This document shows positions 52,359 to 61,480 of a DNA stretch of 64,000 nt, piece by piece. The translations under genes and the position numbers were made by a program. The notes beneath the pieces are model-generated. The model ran no database searches. It saw only the letters and a list, made by a program, of their open reading frames with translations, and was not told where the DNA came from. Each line of letters begins with the position of its first letter. Position 1 is the stretch's first letter. Where the stretch lies: contig NZ_VMRJ01000003.1 of assembly GCF_007713685.1 (NCBI RefSeq), forward strand, positions 837,044 to 901,043, read 5' to 3'. The DNA comes from Hymenobacter setariae (GTDB lineage Bacteria; Bacteroidota; Bacteroidia; Cytophagales; Hymenobacteraceae).

Positions 52359-53654
52359 TTATTTTGCCGCCAAGCGCTTGGCCAGGGCGGCGTACACAGC
52401 TTTGCGGAAGCGAGGCACCATATCCGGCGTGTTGTTGTGGGGAAATTTTTGGGTGTAAAGTAGCACTACTAGGTGCTCTTTGGGGTCAACCCAGTAATCG
52501 GTGCCAAAAGCGCCGCCCCACTCGTAGCTGCCTACCGACTGCCCGGTTTGGGCCGCGCCGGCAGGCGTTACAATGCTAAAACCCAGCCCAAACTTGTTGA
52601 GGCCCTGGTTGACGTCGCCAATCTGGTTTTGCGTCATCAGAACCACGGTGCTGGGTTTCAGCAGGCGGTGGCCGTTGTAGATGCCGCCGTTCAGCATCAT
52701 TTGCAGAAACACGGCGTAGTCGTCGATGGTGGAGGACAGGCCCCCGCCACCCGAAAAGTAAGTGCCCGCTTGAGTTGGAAAATCGGGCCGCAGCCCCAGC
52801 ATGCCGGTGGCGGGCATGGCCACGGTGCGCCCCTGGTACTCAGTATAAAGCGGCACGAGCCGGCTGTGCCGGTCGGCGGGCAGGTAGAAGTAAGTGTCGC
52901 GCATGCCCAGCGGGTCAAACACATGAGCGCGCAGGTATTGGTCGAGCGGCTGCCCACTCAGCACCTCAATCAGGCGGCCCAGCACGTCCACGCTCAAGCC
53001 ATAGGTGAAGCGCTCGCCGGGCTGGTTGAACAGCGGTAGCTTGCCTAGCGCGTCGATGGCAGGGCCTAGGGTGCCGGCCGGCGAACCCACCCCGCTCGGA
53101 ATGTGCGCCTTGGCATAAATGGCCCGCGCCTCGGGCGTGCCGATAACCGCGTAGCCGATGCCCGAAGTGTGGCTCAGCAGTTGCCGAATGGTAATCTCGC
53201 TGCGAGCCGGCACCGTGGTATAGCTCGAATCTTTGGGATTGAAGGTGGCCAACACCCGCGGGTGGGCAAACGTGGGCAAGTACTTCGAGATAGGGTCGTC
53301 GAGCTGAAACTTGCCTTGGTCGTATAGCTCCATCAGCCCCACGCTCGTGACGGCCTTGGTCTGCGAGGCAATGCGCTCGATGGCGTCGGGGCGCAGCGGT
53401 GTCTTGGTTGCTACGTCACTGTACCCAAATGCCTTGCGGTACACTATATCTCCATCGCGGGCCACCAGCGCAATGACGCCCGGCACGCGCCCGTCGCTCA
53501 CGTAGCCTTGTAGCAGCGCGTCGAGGTCGTGCAGCTTTTCGGCGCTTACGCCAGCCGCCGTGGGCGGGGCCTCGTGCAACACGGCCGGCTTAGCCATCTG
53601 GGCAAACGCCGGGGTGCTACCTAGGAGTAGAAGGGAAAAGAATAGATTTTTCAT
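52359..53654 (-). CDS. Serine hydrolase, beta-lactamase/class C esterase family
   Basis: The 431-residue exported protein has a signal peptide (cleaved near AFAQ, residue 19) and the SxxK motif Ser97-Gln-Thr-Lys100. A YGLS motif stands in place of YxN (as in EstB-type esterases), and a late GGAFGTDYWVDP replaces the KTG region. It is more likely an esterase or peptidase than a resistance beta-lactamase. It separates scoA from scoB and is bracketed by repeat copies B and C. Confidence 0.9.
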   Translation of the reverse strand: MKNLFFSLLLLGSTPAFAQMAKPAVLHEAPPTAAGVSAEKLHDLDALLQGYVSDGRVPGVIALVARDGDIVYRKAFGYSDVATKTPLRPDAIERIASQTKAVTSVGLMELYDQGKFQLDDPISKYLPTFAHPRVLATFNPKDSSYTTVPARSEITIRQLLSHTSGIGYAVIGTPEARAIYAKAHIPSGVGSPAGTLGPAIDALGKLPLFNQPGERFTYGLSVDVLGRLIEVLSGQPLDQYLRAHVFDPLGMRDTYFYLPADRHSRLVPLYTEYQGRTVAMPATGMLGLRPDFPTQAGTYFSGGGGLSSTIDDYAVFLQMMLNGGIYNGHRLLKPSTVVLMTQNQIGDVNQGLNKFGLGFSIVTPAGAAQTGQSVGSYEWGGAFGTDYWVDPKEHLVVLLYTQKFPHNNTPDMVPRFRKAVYAALAKRLAAK

Positions 53655-53673
53655 AGTATGAACAAGGTCTTAT

Positions 53674-53772
53674 CTGTGATGCAGCGCGCAGCGAAGCACT
53701 TCGCGTGCTGACGTTTGCGAACGTTATTAATCTACTGCGTCACGCGAGCAACTTCGCTAAGCGCTGTATGAC
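53674..53772. repeat. Palindromic intergenic repeat, copy C
   Basis: The left arm GATGCAGCGCGCAGCGAAGC runs into CGCGTGCTGACGTTTGC (53702-53718, identical to copy A). The right arm CACGCGAGCAACTTCGC...CTGTATGACG closes the palindrome. It lies between the serine hydrolase and scoA genes. Confidence 0.8.
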
Positions 53773-53794
53773 GAACGTAAACAAACACGGTCGT

Positions 53795-54490
53795 TTACGC
53801 CTGCACCGTGCGCTGCTCGATGCGTTTTTCGTAGTCTTTGCCCTGAAAAATGCGCTGCACGAAAATGCCCGGCGTGTGTATCTGGTTGGGGTCAAGCTCG
53901 CCGGCGGGTACCAGCTCCTCTACCTCGGCCACGGTGATGATGCCGGCCGTGGCCATCATGGGGTTGAAGTTGCGGGCCGTGCCGCGGTAGATGAGGTTGC
54001 CGGCTGTGTCGCCGCGCCAGGCTTTCACGAGGGCAAAGTCGGCGCGCAGGGCAGTTTCGAGCAGGTACATCTTACCGTTAAACTCGCGGCTTTCTTTGCC
54101 CTCGCCCACTTCGGTGCCGTAGCCGGCGGGCGTGTAAAAGGCCGGAATGCCGGCGCCGCCCGCCCGGCAGCGCTCGGCTAGCGTGCCCTGCGGAATCAGC
54201 TCTACCTCCAGCTCGCCGCTCAGCAGCTGGCGCTCAAACTCGGCGTTTTCGCCCACGTAGCTGCTTATCATCTTGCGCACCTGCTTGGTTTGCAGAAGCT
54301 TGCCAATGCCAAAGTCATCGACGCCCGCGTTGTTGGAGATGCAAGTCAGGTTTTTGACCCCTAGGAGCAGCAGCTCAGCCAGGGCGTTTTCGGGGATGCC
54401 GCACAGGCCGAAGCCGCCGAGCATTAGGGTCATGCCATCGGCGACGCCGGCCAAGGCGGCTTGGGCGTCGGGCACTACTTTGTTTATCAT
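53795..54490 (-). CDS. scoA: 3-oxoacid CoA-transferase subunit A
   Basis: The 231-residue alpha subunit has the CoA-binding [13 protein letters not shown] near residues 31-43, [13 protein letters not shown], and [15 protein letters not shown]. It pairs with scoB to form the CoA-transferase. The two genes are normally adjacent or overlapping; here about 1.6 kb intervenes. It lies 44 nt downstream of the WG-repeat gene. Confidence 0.93.
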   Translation of the reverse strand: MINKVVPDAQAALAGVADGMTLMLGGFGLCGIPENALAELLLLGVKNLTCISNNAGVDDFGIGKLLQTKQVRKMISSYVGENAEFERQLLSGELEVELIPQGTLAERCRAGGAGIPAFYTPAGYGTEVGEGKESREFNGKMYLLETALRADFALVKAWRGDTAGNLIYRGTARNFNPMMATAGIITVAEVEELVPAGELDPNQIHTPGIFVQRIFQGKDYEKRIEQRTVQA

Positions 54491-54534
54491 GGGTTGGATG
54501 GGAAATGGGTCGGCAAGTTAGAACGGCGAATGTG

Positions 54535-56550
54535 CTACCAGGCATACTCCCGGCCAAAGCAGTCTACTACTACCGTGGTGCCAGCCTCGGTGCGGGCGAG
54601 CCCCAGCCCGCCCCCAAACGGTGCCCAATTTTGCCTTAGGTCCATAATAAGCTGGTAGCGAAAGGGCGTCAGCGCTCGGCCACGCGTGTCGAGCAGGGCG
54701 TAGCGCCCAGCCGCGTTACCGGCCCAGATAACCCCGTTCCGGAAGCTGCCCTCTAGGCGCGTAACCTCGGTGCTCAACAGTTGGCCTTGCCCATTATAAA
54801 GCTGCCAGTCATTACGGCCTTTTATTCCCGCTATTAGGTAGGGCCACTGAATACTGACAGGTTGAAAGTCGCTGCCAGCAATGCGGATGGGCGGCTCCGC
54901 ATCGTGGCCTATCAGGGTGGTGCCATCGGTCGTGTGGCCCCAGTAGGAGCCCCCGGTCAGGGAGCGCGGCGGTTCGGCCAGGCACGGCGGCACCACTACC
55001 TGGCCGGTGCGCAAGTTGCAGATGCCGTAGCTGCCTTGCTGCTGCACCCAGGCCAGGGTAGGCGTAAAGCAGGCTGCCGTTTCGTACTTCCCAGCTGGCA
55101 ATACCACCCGGCCCAACGTGTCGGCCAGGGGTAAGTTCCAGGGGCCCGGTCCCTGGCTGAAGTAGAGGCCCTGCTGCAACTCGGTGAGCGGCTGCTCGTC
55201 GCGGCATGGGCGCAGCACTTGGCCATCAGTTCGCAGTAGGCCCCAGCGGCCACCCTGCTGCACGGCCAGCACCCCATGGCCTAGGTAGTTGACAGCGGTG
55301 TAGCCTGGTAAAAGGCGTAGCGGCCCGCCCCGCTCCGACAAGGCATACACCACCGTGCGCGTGTCGGGCTGCCATCCGCCCGCCAGCGCAAAACGGCCAT
55401 CGGGAGTAATCTGGACGTTGGAGTAGGTAGCCGGCACCGCCAAGCGCCCATGCCAGGCAGCGCCTTTGCGGGGCAGGTCGGGGGCCCCCAGCCCGGTGGC
55501 CGCAAAGTCCTCGAATACTATCCAGTCTCGGGTGCCTTCGCGCAGGCCTTGGTAGCGTGGGGGTAGGGTGGGGCGCAGTAGCGTATCGTAGAGGCCCCAG
55601 CCTTCGCGGCGCTGGTTGAGCACCGAGCGGTCTTGCCCACGCACCTCAATCAGCCCACCGGGAGCACCAGATTGGGTGCGCTCGATGCGCGACAGCCCGG
55701 CCGTGTAAGGTACCAGCACTTGCCCATCGATACCTAGGGCGATAGCGGCTCCTTTATCATTGGAGTAGCCGCTGAAGAAGCCGCCCTGGTAGCGGAGTGC
55801 GGCCTCGCTGCCGGTGGTGCCCAGCCAGTGTTCGTGGCCCTGGTGGTCGAGCACGCCGTGCCGGAGAGGCTGGCGGGGGCCGCGGTCTTCGGCAATGGGT
55901 GCGTAGCCGTGGCTAAAGCTTGCGAGGTAGCGGTAGCGCGGCGGCACCACTTCGCGGGCCTGCTGGTCTAGGAGGCCGCGCCGGCCCGGCAGCACTGCCC
56001 CGCTGGTACCAGGCAAGGTTGAGTCGGGGAGCGCCATCACCAGCAGATTTTCATGCGGTTCTTCCAGCTTGCCATATGGCGTGGCTCGCAGTAGGTATCC
56101 TACCGAGTCGAATAACGTAATGGTGTGGCGGGCACCTAGGGCCTGCACCCAGCCCCAGCGGCCGCCTGCTGGCTGGGCCTGCTCGAAGTAGCCCAGCACC
56201 CGCCCGCTGTCGGTGAGCAGCACCAGCCGCCCAGCGGCGCCGGCCGGTGCACTTGCCGCCCACACATGCCCGCTGCGCGATACGGGCTGTGGCATGAAGC
56301 TAGACGTGGCGGCCAGTATTACCCGGCCCTGCGGAGTCAGCAACCCGTACTTGCCACCTTGCCAAAAGGGCACCACGCGGGCCGTAATTTTTTGTGATGC
56401 CGCAGCTACGGCGGCTACTGGTCCTTGCCACTGCCCCGGCTGGCCTAATACAGCCGTAGGGCCTAGCGCTTGAGGCAAAGCTATTGGTTGACAGGCGGTA
56501 ACGTGAGCACTCAGCAACGAGCCGAGGAAAAGCAATTTACGAAAGAGCAT
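54535..56550 (-). CDS. WG-repeat-containing lipoprotein
   Basis: The 671-residue product has a lipoprotein signal (lipid Cys at about residue 20 in HVTACQP). Many degenerate WG repeats of the form G-K-Y-G-L-L, then G-R-V follow (for example FWQGGKYGLLTPQGRVIL and QQGGRWGLLRTDGQVLRP). WG repeats form beta-rich, probably binding, structures; the ligand is unknown. A TACCTTTG box lies 73 nt upstream. Confidence 0.82.
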   Translation of the reverse strand: MLFRKLLFLGSLLSAHVTACQPIALPQALGPTAVLGQPGQWQGPVAAVAAASQKITARVVPFWQGGKYGLLTPQGRVILAATSSFMPQPVSRSGHVWAASAPAGAAGRLVLLTDSGRVLGYFEQAQPAGGRWGWVQALGARHTITLFDSVGYLLRATPYGKLEEPHENLLVMALPDSTLPGTSGAVLPGRRGLLDQQAREVVPPRYRYLASFSHGYAPIAEDRGPRQPLRHGVLDHQGHEHWLGTTGSEAALRYQGGFFSGYSNDKGAAIALGIDGQVLVPYTAGLSRIERTQSGAPGGLIEVRGQDRSVLNQRREGWGLYDTLLRPTLPPRYQGLREGTRDWIVFEDFAATGLGAPDLPRKGAAWHGRLAVPATYSNVQITPDGRFALAGGWQPDTRTVVYALSERGGPLRLLPGYTAVNYLGHGVLAVQQGGRWGLLRTDGQVLRPCRDEQPLTELQQGLYFSQGPGPWNLPLADTLGRVVLPAGKYETAACFTPTLAWVQQQGSYGICNLRTGQVVVPPCLAEPPRSLTGGSYWGHTTDGTTLIGHDAEPPIRIAGSDFQPVSIQWPYLIAGIKGRNDWQLYNGQGQLLSTEVTRLEGSFRNGVIWAGNAAGRYALLDTRGRALTPFRYQLIMDLRQNWAPFGGGLGLARTEAGTTVVVDCFGREYAW

Positions 56551-56853
56551 GCGGCGTTATGGAAAACAAGTGACTATTCTCACCTGCCCAGCCTCATTAA
56601 AACTACCCGTTGGCTGATAAAGCAAAGGTAAAACTTGCTCATCCTCTCGCTGCAGAGGATTTATTAGCTAGCTGTTGGGCTGTTATCCGGCCTTGCTTAC
56701 TAACAGCGGTAATCGTAACACCTGCTACCTAGGCGCAGAGAGCCGCGCATCTCTAAGTACAGCGGCTCCGCCAAGATATTTTTGGATATGCTACCTGTTA
56801 TCAGGATAATACTATCAGCGATACTAGACAGGTCAGCCCGCGTGCCATAGGTA
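56551..56853. other. 303-nt intergenic region upstream of the WG-repeat gene
   Basis: It holds a candidate promoter box (56623-56630), a short hairpin CCTCT/AGAGG (56645-56660), and sequence past the end of the CarboxypepD_reg gene. A 92-codon open frame on the minus strand overlaps that gene in another frame and looks like noise. Confidence 0.5.
56623..56630 (-). promoter_or_regulatory. Candidate -7 box (TACCTTTG) of the WG-repeat gene
   Basis: The minus-strand TACCTTTG fits TAnnTTTG. No good TTG is seen at -33. Confidence 0.45.
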
Positions 56854-58134
56854 TCATGGGTTGGGGGAGGGTGCGGGAGGCAGGTAGTTGACGGGCAGAA
56901 ATTCTCCCATTTTTTCGAACCCCCAATACTCGTCGGTGAATATGGCCAGCGGATTTGCCAATTGGCCATTGGCCTCAATCTCCACCTCGGGCTGCATCAG
57001 TATCAGCTGTGACACCTGCCGGTCTTGGGGTAGAGGCGGCGCGGGGCCGCGCGCATACCGCGAGGGCTGAAGGCGGTAGTTGGCGTCGGGGCCGGCGAGC
57101 AGGTACGTCACTTGCAGCTGGTCCTGAAAACGCAAAAATACCCGTTGGCCATCGGCTGCCACGCGGCGCAACTTATCAACGTGCAAAGGCGCCATATAGA
57201 GCATAGCGAAGCTGGGCGGCACGCCAGCCCAGCGCTTTAGCGAGTCTTGCTCGACGGCCGAGTAGGCGCGGCGCTGCCGCAGCAACGCTTGGCGCAAGCT
57301 ATCGGCACGGGCAAAGCGCGGGTTGGACACGATGCGCAGCCGCCGAGCCACAAAGCCCTGCGCCGTGAGCTGGCTGTCGCGCAGGCTCCGAAAAAAATGC
57401 GTGGGCGAGCCTAGGTAGGCCCGCACCCGGTTGGCCTCCCACTGGCGGCGCTGGCGCGCCGAGCGCGTCGTCATTTCTTCAAATACCGGCTGACCATAGA
57501 ATGTGACGACCTGCTCAGTGAAATTGCAAGTGAAGCGCAGGCCGTAATACTTCACGCGGTAACCTAGGGCCTGGTTATCTACTTGCACGTAGTTGCGGGC
57601 AGCGGCCGTTAGCTCAGTCGTCTTGGGGTCAAAGTCAACCAATACATCATCGGGGTTGTGAATGCGGCACTGCTGCGAAAATGTACTGTAGCCCAAAAAG
57701 AGCTCCTTAAATCGCTGATAATCGCTAGGTTTGTTGGGGCGTGGCCGCACTACTACTTCGCCAAGTTGAGCACCCGTTGGGGCCAGCGCTAGTGCCAGCT
57801 GTTGCGGTGTTCGCCCCACGGTAATAGACTGTTTAGCTAGTCGATAGCCTACGTAAGAGGCCACTATATCGTAGCTGCCCGCCGGCACGCGCTCAAATGT
57901 AAAAGTGCCCTGCTCGGTGGTGGTAGCCCCTATCGTAGTATTAGCCAGAAACACACTGGCAAACGGCAGCGGTTTCTGCGTGAGCGAATCGCGCACAGTG
58001 CCACTGAGACTGCTTTGGGCGACGGCTAGTCCGGGCAGCAGCCACAGCAATAAGTAAGCAAGGCGAAGGCGCACGTTTGGGAAGAAGCAGGGTGGAATAA
58101 CTCCGGCGGAAACCAAGTCCAAGGGCGTTTGCAT
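56854..58134 (-). CDS. CarboxypepD_reg-like (carboxypeptidase regulatory-like) exported protein, paralog 1
   Basis: The 426-residue product has a signal (LAYLLLWLLPGLAVAQ), then a carboxypeptidase-regulatory-like beta domain (about 42-125: LSGTVRDSLTQKPLPFASVF, YDIVASYVGYRLAKQSI). A long conserved domain without a name known to me follows (FSQQCRIHNPDDVLVDFD, LGYRVKYYGLRF). It is homologous along its whole length to the next gene upstream. By comparison with that paralog the start may be GTG at 58074 rather than ATG at 58134. Confidence 0.82.
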   Translation of the reverse strand: MQTPLDLVSAGVIPPCFFPNVRLRLAYLLLWLLPGLAVAQSSLSGTVRDSLTQKPLPFASVFLANTTIGATTTEQGTFTFERVPAGSYDIVASYVGYRLAKQSITVGRTPQQLALALAPTGAQLGEVVVRPRPNKPSDYQRFKELFLGYSTFSQQCRIHNPDDVLVDFDPKTTELTAAARNYVQVDNQALGYRVKYYGLRFTCNFTEQVVTFYGQPVFEEMTTRSARQRRQWEANRVRAYLGSPTHFFRSLRDSQLTAQGFVARRLRIVSNPRFARADSLRQALLRQRRAYSAVEQDSLKRWAGVPPSFAMLYMAPLHVDKLRRVAADGQRVFLRFQDQLQVTYLLAGPDANYRLQPSRYARGPAPPLPQDRQVSQLILMQPEVEIEANGQLANPLAIFTDEYWGFEKMGEFLPVNYLPPAPSPNP

Positions 58135-58306
58135 ACCGAACGAGTCAGCTTACGTTTTTACGGCTTTCGTAGCCGAGTGGCTGTGGCTGAGCCTCGCCTA
58201 CGGCCACGCCCGGCCCACGCGGCGCACCATCAGCCCGATACCTGCTGCGGCCTACGAAGCCACTGCGGTCAGTTTTATGCTTAGTTGCTCATAAGCACTC
58301 TTAAGC

Positions 58307-58353
58307 AAAAACGCCTTGGCAGGGCGACCTTAGGTCACCCCGCCAAGGCGTTT
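58307..58353 (-). terminator. Terminator after paralog 2
   Basis: AAACGCCTTGGC (58309-58320) pairs perfectly with 58342-58353; the inner GGG.GACC pairs with GGTC.CCC. It is followed on the minus strand by TTTTGC. Confidence 0.85.
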
Positions 58354-58371
58354 GGCTATGATACGCTACAG

Positions 58372-59616
58372 CTACCTCTTCGCAGCCGACGTGCCGGGCG
58401 TTGCTGCCGCCGCTGCCACGGGCGGTGCATAGTCGAGCGGCAAAAACTCGCCAATTTTCTGGAAACCCCAGTATTCGCCGCTCACCACGTCGAGCGGGTT
58501 GGCGAGCGTGCCATTGGGCTGAATCTCGGTTTCGGGTGCCAGCAGCGTCAGGCGCGACACCTGCCGCTTAGTAGGCGACTTGGCGCTGATTGGTCCAATT
58601 GGCGACATGGGCTGCGTGTAGCCGGGGTCGGGTGCTTCGCCAAAGAAAACGACTTGCAGCTCGTTGGTGAAGCGCAAAAACGTGCGCCCATCGGCCGATA
58701 CTCGGCGCAGGCTATCGATGGGCCGAGCCGCCGGGTTGAGCTGGGCCACAGCCGGCAGTTCGTCCCAGGCCCGCATCGAATCGCGGTCGGCAGCCGTGAA
58801 GGCGCCTTTTTTCTGCTTCAAAGCCTGCTCGCCGCGCACGGCGCGAAGCGGCTGCACCAGGCGCACCTGCTGGGCCAAAAAGTTATTTTCCTTCACCTGG
58901 TTGTCGTACACGCTCTTCAAAAAGTGCGTGAGCGAGCCGTTGTAGGCGGCCACGCGGTTGGCGGCCCACTGCCGGCGCTGCTGCTCGTCCTTAGGCTTCA
59001 TTTCTTCGAAGACTGTTTGGCCATCGAAGCCCGTGGCCTCGCTCTCAGTATTATAGTCGAAGCGCAGCCCGTAGTACTTGATGCGGTACCCTAGGGCCTT
59101 ATTTTCTATCTGCACAAAGTTGGGCGTGGTGGCGGTCAGCGTCTTCGTGGTGTCGTTGAAATCCACATCCACGTCTTCGGGATTGGTGATGCGGCACTGC
59201 TTGGAAAACGTGGTTTTTCCCACAAACAAGTCGATGAACTTGCGATAGTTATCTTCCTGATGAGCGTCAGCTTTCACCACCACTTCGGCCAGTTGCGGCC
59301 CCGACGAAGTCAGCCGCAGCGTCACGGCTGGGGCAGTAGCGCCCGCCGTGACCGTGATGCTTTGCTTCGACAACTTATACCCCACGTAGGAGCCCACAAT
59401 GTCGTAAGTGCCCTTGGGCACCCGCTCCAGCACGAAGGCGCCGTTCTCATTAGTGGTGGCCCCTAGGGTGGTGTTGGCCAGGAAAACGCTGGAAAAGGCC
59501 AGCGGCTCGTGCGTCACGGAGTCTTGCACCACACCTGTGATGCGGCCCTGGGCGCGGGCGGCCGAAGCCGCTCCCAGCCAGCAGCTCAGGAGGATAACTA
59601 GTCGCAAATAGCGCAT
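58372..59616 (-). CDS. CarboxypepD_reg-like exported protein, paralog 2
   Basis: The 414-residue product has a signal peptide (MRYLRLVILLSCWLGAASA) and a CarboxypepD_reg-like domain (ITGVVQDSVTHEPLAFSSVF, VGSYVGYKLSKQSITV). The second domain is the one shared with its neighbour (FSKQCRITNPEDVDVDF, LGYRIKYYGLRFDYN, GEYWGFQKIGEFLPLDY). It ends in an Ala/Pro/Thr tail. Such proteins are envelope-located; the function is unknown. The pair is a tandem duplication. Confidence 0.85.
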   Translation of the reverse strand: MRYLRLVILLSCWLGAASAARAQGRITGVVQDSVTHEPLAFSSVFLANTTLGATTNENGAFVLERVPKGTYDIVGSYVGYKLSKQSITVTAGATAPAVTLRLTSSGPQLAEVVVKADAHQEDNYRKFIDLFVGKTTFSKQCRITNPEDVDVDFNDTTKTLTATTPNFVQIENKALGYRIKYYGLRFDYNTESEATGFDGQTVFEEMKPKDEQQRRQWAANRVAAYNGSLTHFLKSVYDNQVKENNFLAQQVRLVQPLRAVRGEQALKQKKGAFTAADRDSMRAWDELPAVAQLNPAARPIDSLRRVSADGRTFLRFTNELQVVFFGEAPDPGYTQPMSPIGPISAKSPTKRQVSRLTLLAPETEIQPNGTLANPLDVVSGEYWGFQKIGEFLPLDYAPPVAAAAATPGTSAAKR

Positions 59617-59659
59617 AAGCAGTACCTAAAGCGTAAAAGAATAAGGAGGAGAATAGCAA

Positions 59660-60610
59660 CTACTGGGCCAGGGCGGCACGTGTAGCCTGCGCATCTAACG
59701 CCAGCTGGGCCGTTAGCGCATCTAGTCCGTCATATTTTTCTTCGCCGCGTAGCCAAGCCACGAATTCCAGCGTCAGCTGCTGGTCGTATAAATCGCCGCT
59801 GAAATCAAGCAGATTCACTTCTACTGTCTGCGCCAAGCCGGCCCCAATGGTGGGCCGCACCCCAATGCTGAGCATAGCCTGATGCCGCGTGCCAGCTGCC
59901 GTGGTGGCCCACACCGCATAAATGCCTTGCGCAGGCACCAGCTTCAGCGCCTCGGTGGGCTGCAAGTTGGCAGTGGGGTAGCCGATGGTGCGGCCTAGCT
60001 TCTGGCCGTGCACCACCGTGCCGGTAAGTGGATATTCGTAGCCTAGGTAGCGGGTGGCGGTGGCCACGTCGCCAGTGCGCAGTGCCTGCCTGATGCGGGT
60101 GCTGCTCACGCCTACGGCGTCTACATCTTGGCGCGGAATCTCCTCTACCGTGAAGCCATAGCGGCCCGCGTGCTGGCTCAGGTACTCGAAGCCCCCCTCG
60201 CGGTTTTTGCCAAAGCGGTGGTCGTAGCCAATGACCAAATGCTTGGCGCCTACTGCTTTCAATAAAATTTCCTGGATGTACTGCTCCGAGGTCCACTGCG
60301 CAAACTCGCGGGTGAAGGGCATTACCAGCAAGTAATCGACCCCGAACTCGGCCAGCCGCACAATGCGCTCGTCGAGGGTATTGAGCAGCTGTAGCTCTAG
60401 TAGCTCGGGGTGGGTGGGCGGTGGGCCCAGCACCAGGCGCGGGTGCGGCCAGTAGGTGATAACCACTGCTGGCCCACCCACGGCATCGGCCACCTGCCGC
60501 AGCCGGGCCAAAATGCGCTGGTGGCCGCGGTGCACCCCATCGAAGGTGCCGCTCGTCACCACGGCGTTGGTAAGAAAGGGGAAGTCGGCTAGGTCGCGAA
60601 TAACTTGCAT
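59660..60610 (-). CDS. ribF: Bifunctional riboflavin kinase/FAD synthetase
   Basis: The 316-residue cytoplasmic enzyme makes FMN and FAD from riboflavin. The N-terminal FAD synthetase domain shows GTFDGVHRGHQRIL (nucleotide-binding), YDHRFGKNREGG and SSTRIRQAL. The C-terminal flavokinase domain shows GRTIGYPTANLQPTE with the PTAN motif. The length is normal. It follows truB by 21 nt in the run ftsX-DUF3098-uppP-truB-ribF. Confidence 0.96.
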   Translation of the reverse strand: MQVIRDLADFPFLTNAVVTSGTFDGVHRGHQRILARLRQVADAVGGPAVVITYWPHPRLVLGPPPTHPELLELQLLNTLDERIVRLAEFGVDYLLVMPFTREFAQWTSEQYIQEILLKAVGAKHLVIGYDHRFGKNREGGFEYLSQHAGRYGFTVEEIPRQDVDAVGVSSTRIRQALRTGDVATATRYLGYEYPLTGTVVHGQKLGRTIGYPTANLQPTEALKLVPAQGIYAVWATTAAGTRHQAMLSIGVRPTIGAGLAQTVEVNLLDFSGDLYDQQLTLEFVAWLRGEEKYDGLDALTAQLALDAQATRAALAQ

Positions 60611-60631
60611 AAGGTGCGCAGCGCTAGCTAA

Positions 60632-61480
60632 TTAGGCCGAAGGCGTAGCTTCCTCCGGGTGAAGCGGCAGGTCAGGGCCCGCCGCGGGGGCACGGTCGGC
60701 CTGCTGGGTGGCGTAGAAGTCGAGGCCTGCACGGGCGGGCTTTAACCGCTCGCGCCGCTGGCGGGGGGGCGCCGCGCCGTCGGCGGCTTCGGGGCGGGGC
60801 GGGCGCAGGGCCTGCACCTCGGCCACCGTCCAGGCGTCGGCCAGGCGGTACTCGCCGATGCGGGTGCGCACCAATCGCGTGAGGTGCGCGCCGCAGCCTA
60901 AAGCCACACCTAGGTCGCGGGCCAGGCTGCGGATGTAGGTGCCCTTCGAGCACACCACCCGAAAGTCAATGTCGGGCAGCACAATGCGCGTCAGTTCAAA
61001 AACTTTTATTTCAACGGTCTTAGCCTTGATTTCGGCTTGCTCGCCCTTGCGGGCCAGCTCGTAGGCGCGTTGGCCATCTACTTTCACAGCCGAAAAAACG
61101 GGCGGAATCTGCTCGATTTTACCTAGAAAAGTAGCTACTGCCGCCTGAATTTGGGCTTCGGTCAAGTGCGCATAGGGCTGCTCGGCATCTACAGGCGTTT
61201 CGAGGTCGAAGCTAGGCGTGGTCTGCCCTAGGCGGAAAGTGCCTTCATATTCCTTCTCCTGCGCCTGAATCTGGTCTATCTCCTTGGTTTTCTTGCCAGT
61301 GCACAAGATGAGCAGGCCCGTAGCCAAAGGGTCGAGGGTGCCGGCGTGGCCTATTTTGCGCGGGCGCAACGTGTTCTTCACCTTGCGCACCACGTCAAAT
61401 GAGGTCCAGGTCAGCGGCTTATCGAGGAGCAGGACCTCGCCCGCTTCGAAGTCAAAATCAGCTAATGCTTTCTTACTCAT
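60632..61480 (-). CDS. truB: tRNA pseudouridine-55 synthase
   Basis: The 282-residue product has the catalytic motif [16 protein letters not shown] with the active Asp, [17 protein letters not shown] and [15 protein letters not shown]. The last 45 residues form a Pro/Ala/Arg-rich tail beyond the usual core. It modifies U55 in the T-loop of tRNAs. Its start overlaps the uppP stop by 4 nt (ATGA). Confidence 0.96.
   Translation of the reverse strand: MSKKALADFDFEAGEVLLLDKPLTWTSFDVVRKVKNTLRPRKIGHAGTLDPLATGLLILCTGKKTKEIDQIQAQEKEYEGTFRLGQTTPSFDLETPVDAEQPYAHLTEAQIQAAVATFLGKIEQIPPVFSAVKVDGQRAYELARKGEQAEIKAKTVEIKVFELTRIVLPDIDFRVVCSKGTYIRSLARDLGVALGCGAHLTRLVRTRIGEYRLADAWTVAEVQALRPPRPEAADGAAPPRQRRERLKPARAGLDFYATQQADRAPAAGPDLPLHPEEATPSA

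Noticed and set aside
52359..53654. Serine hydrolase as an antibiotic-resistance beta-lactamase
   Set aside because: YGLS in place of YxN and no KTG triad point to an esterase or peptidase of the same fold.
56700..56978. 92-codon minus-strand frame
   Set aside because: It is out of frame with the CarboxypepD_reg gene it overlaps and has no coding character in its unique part.
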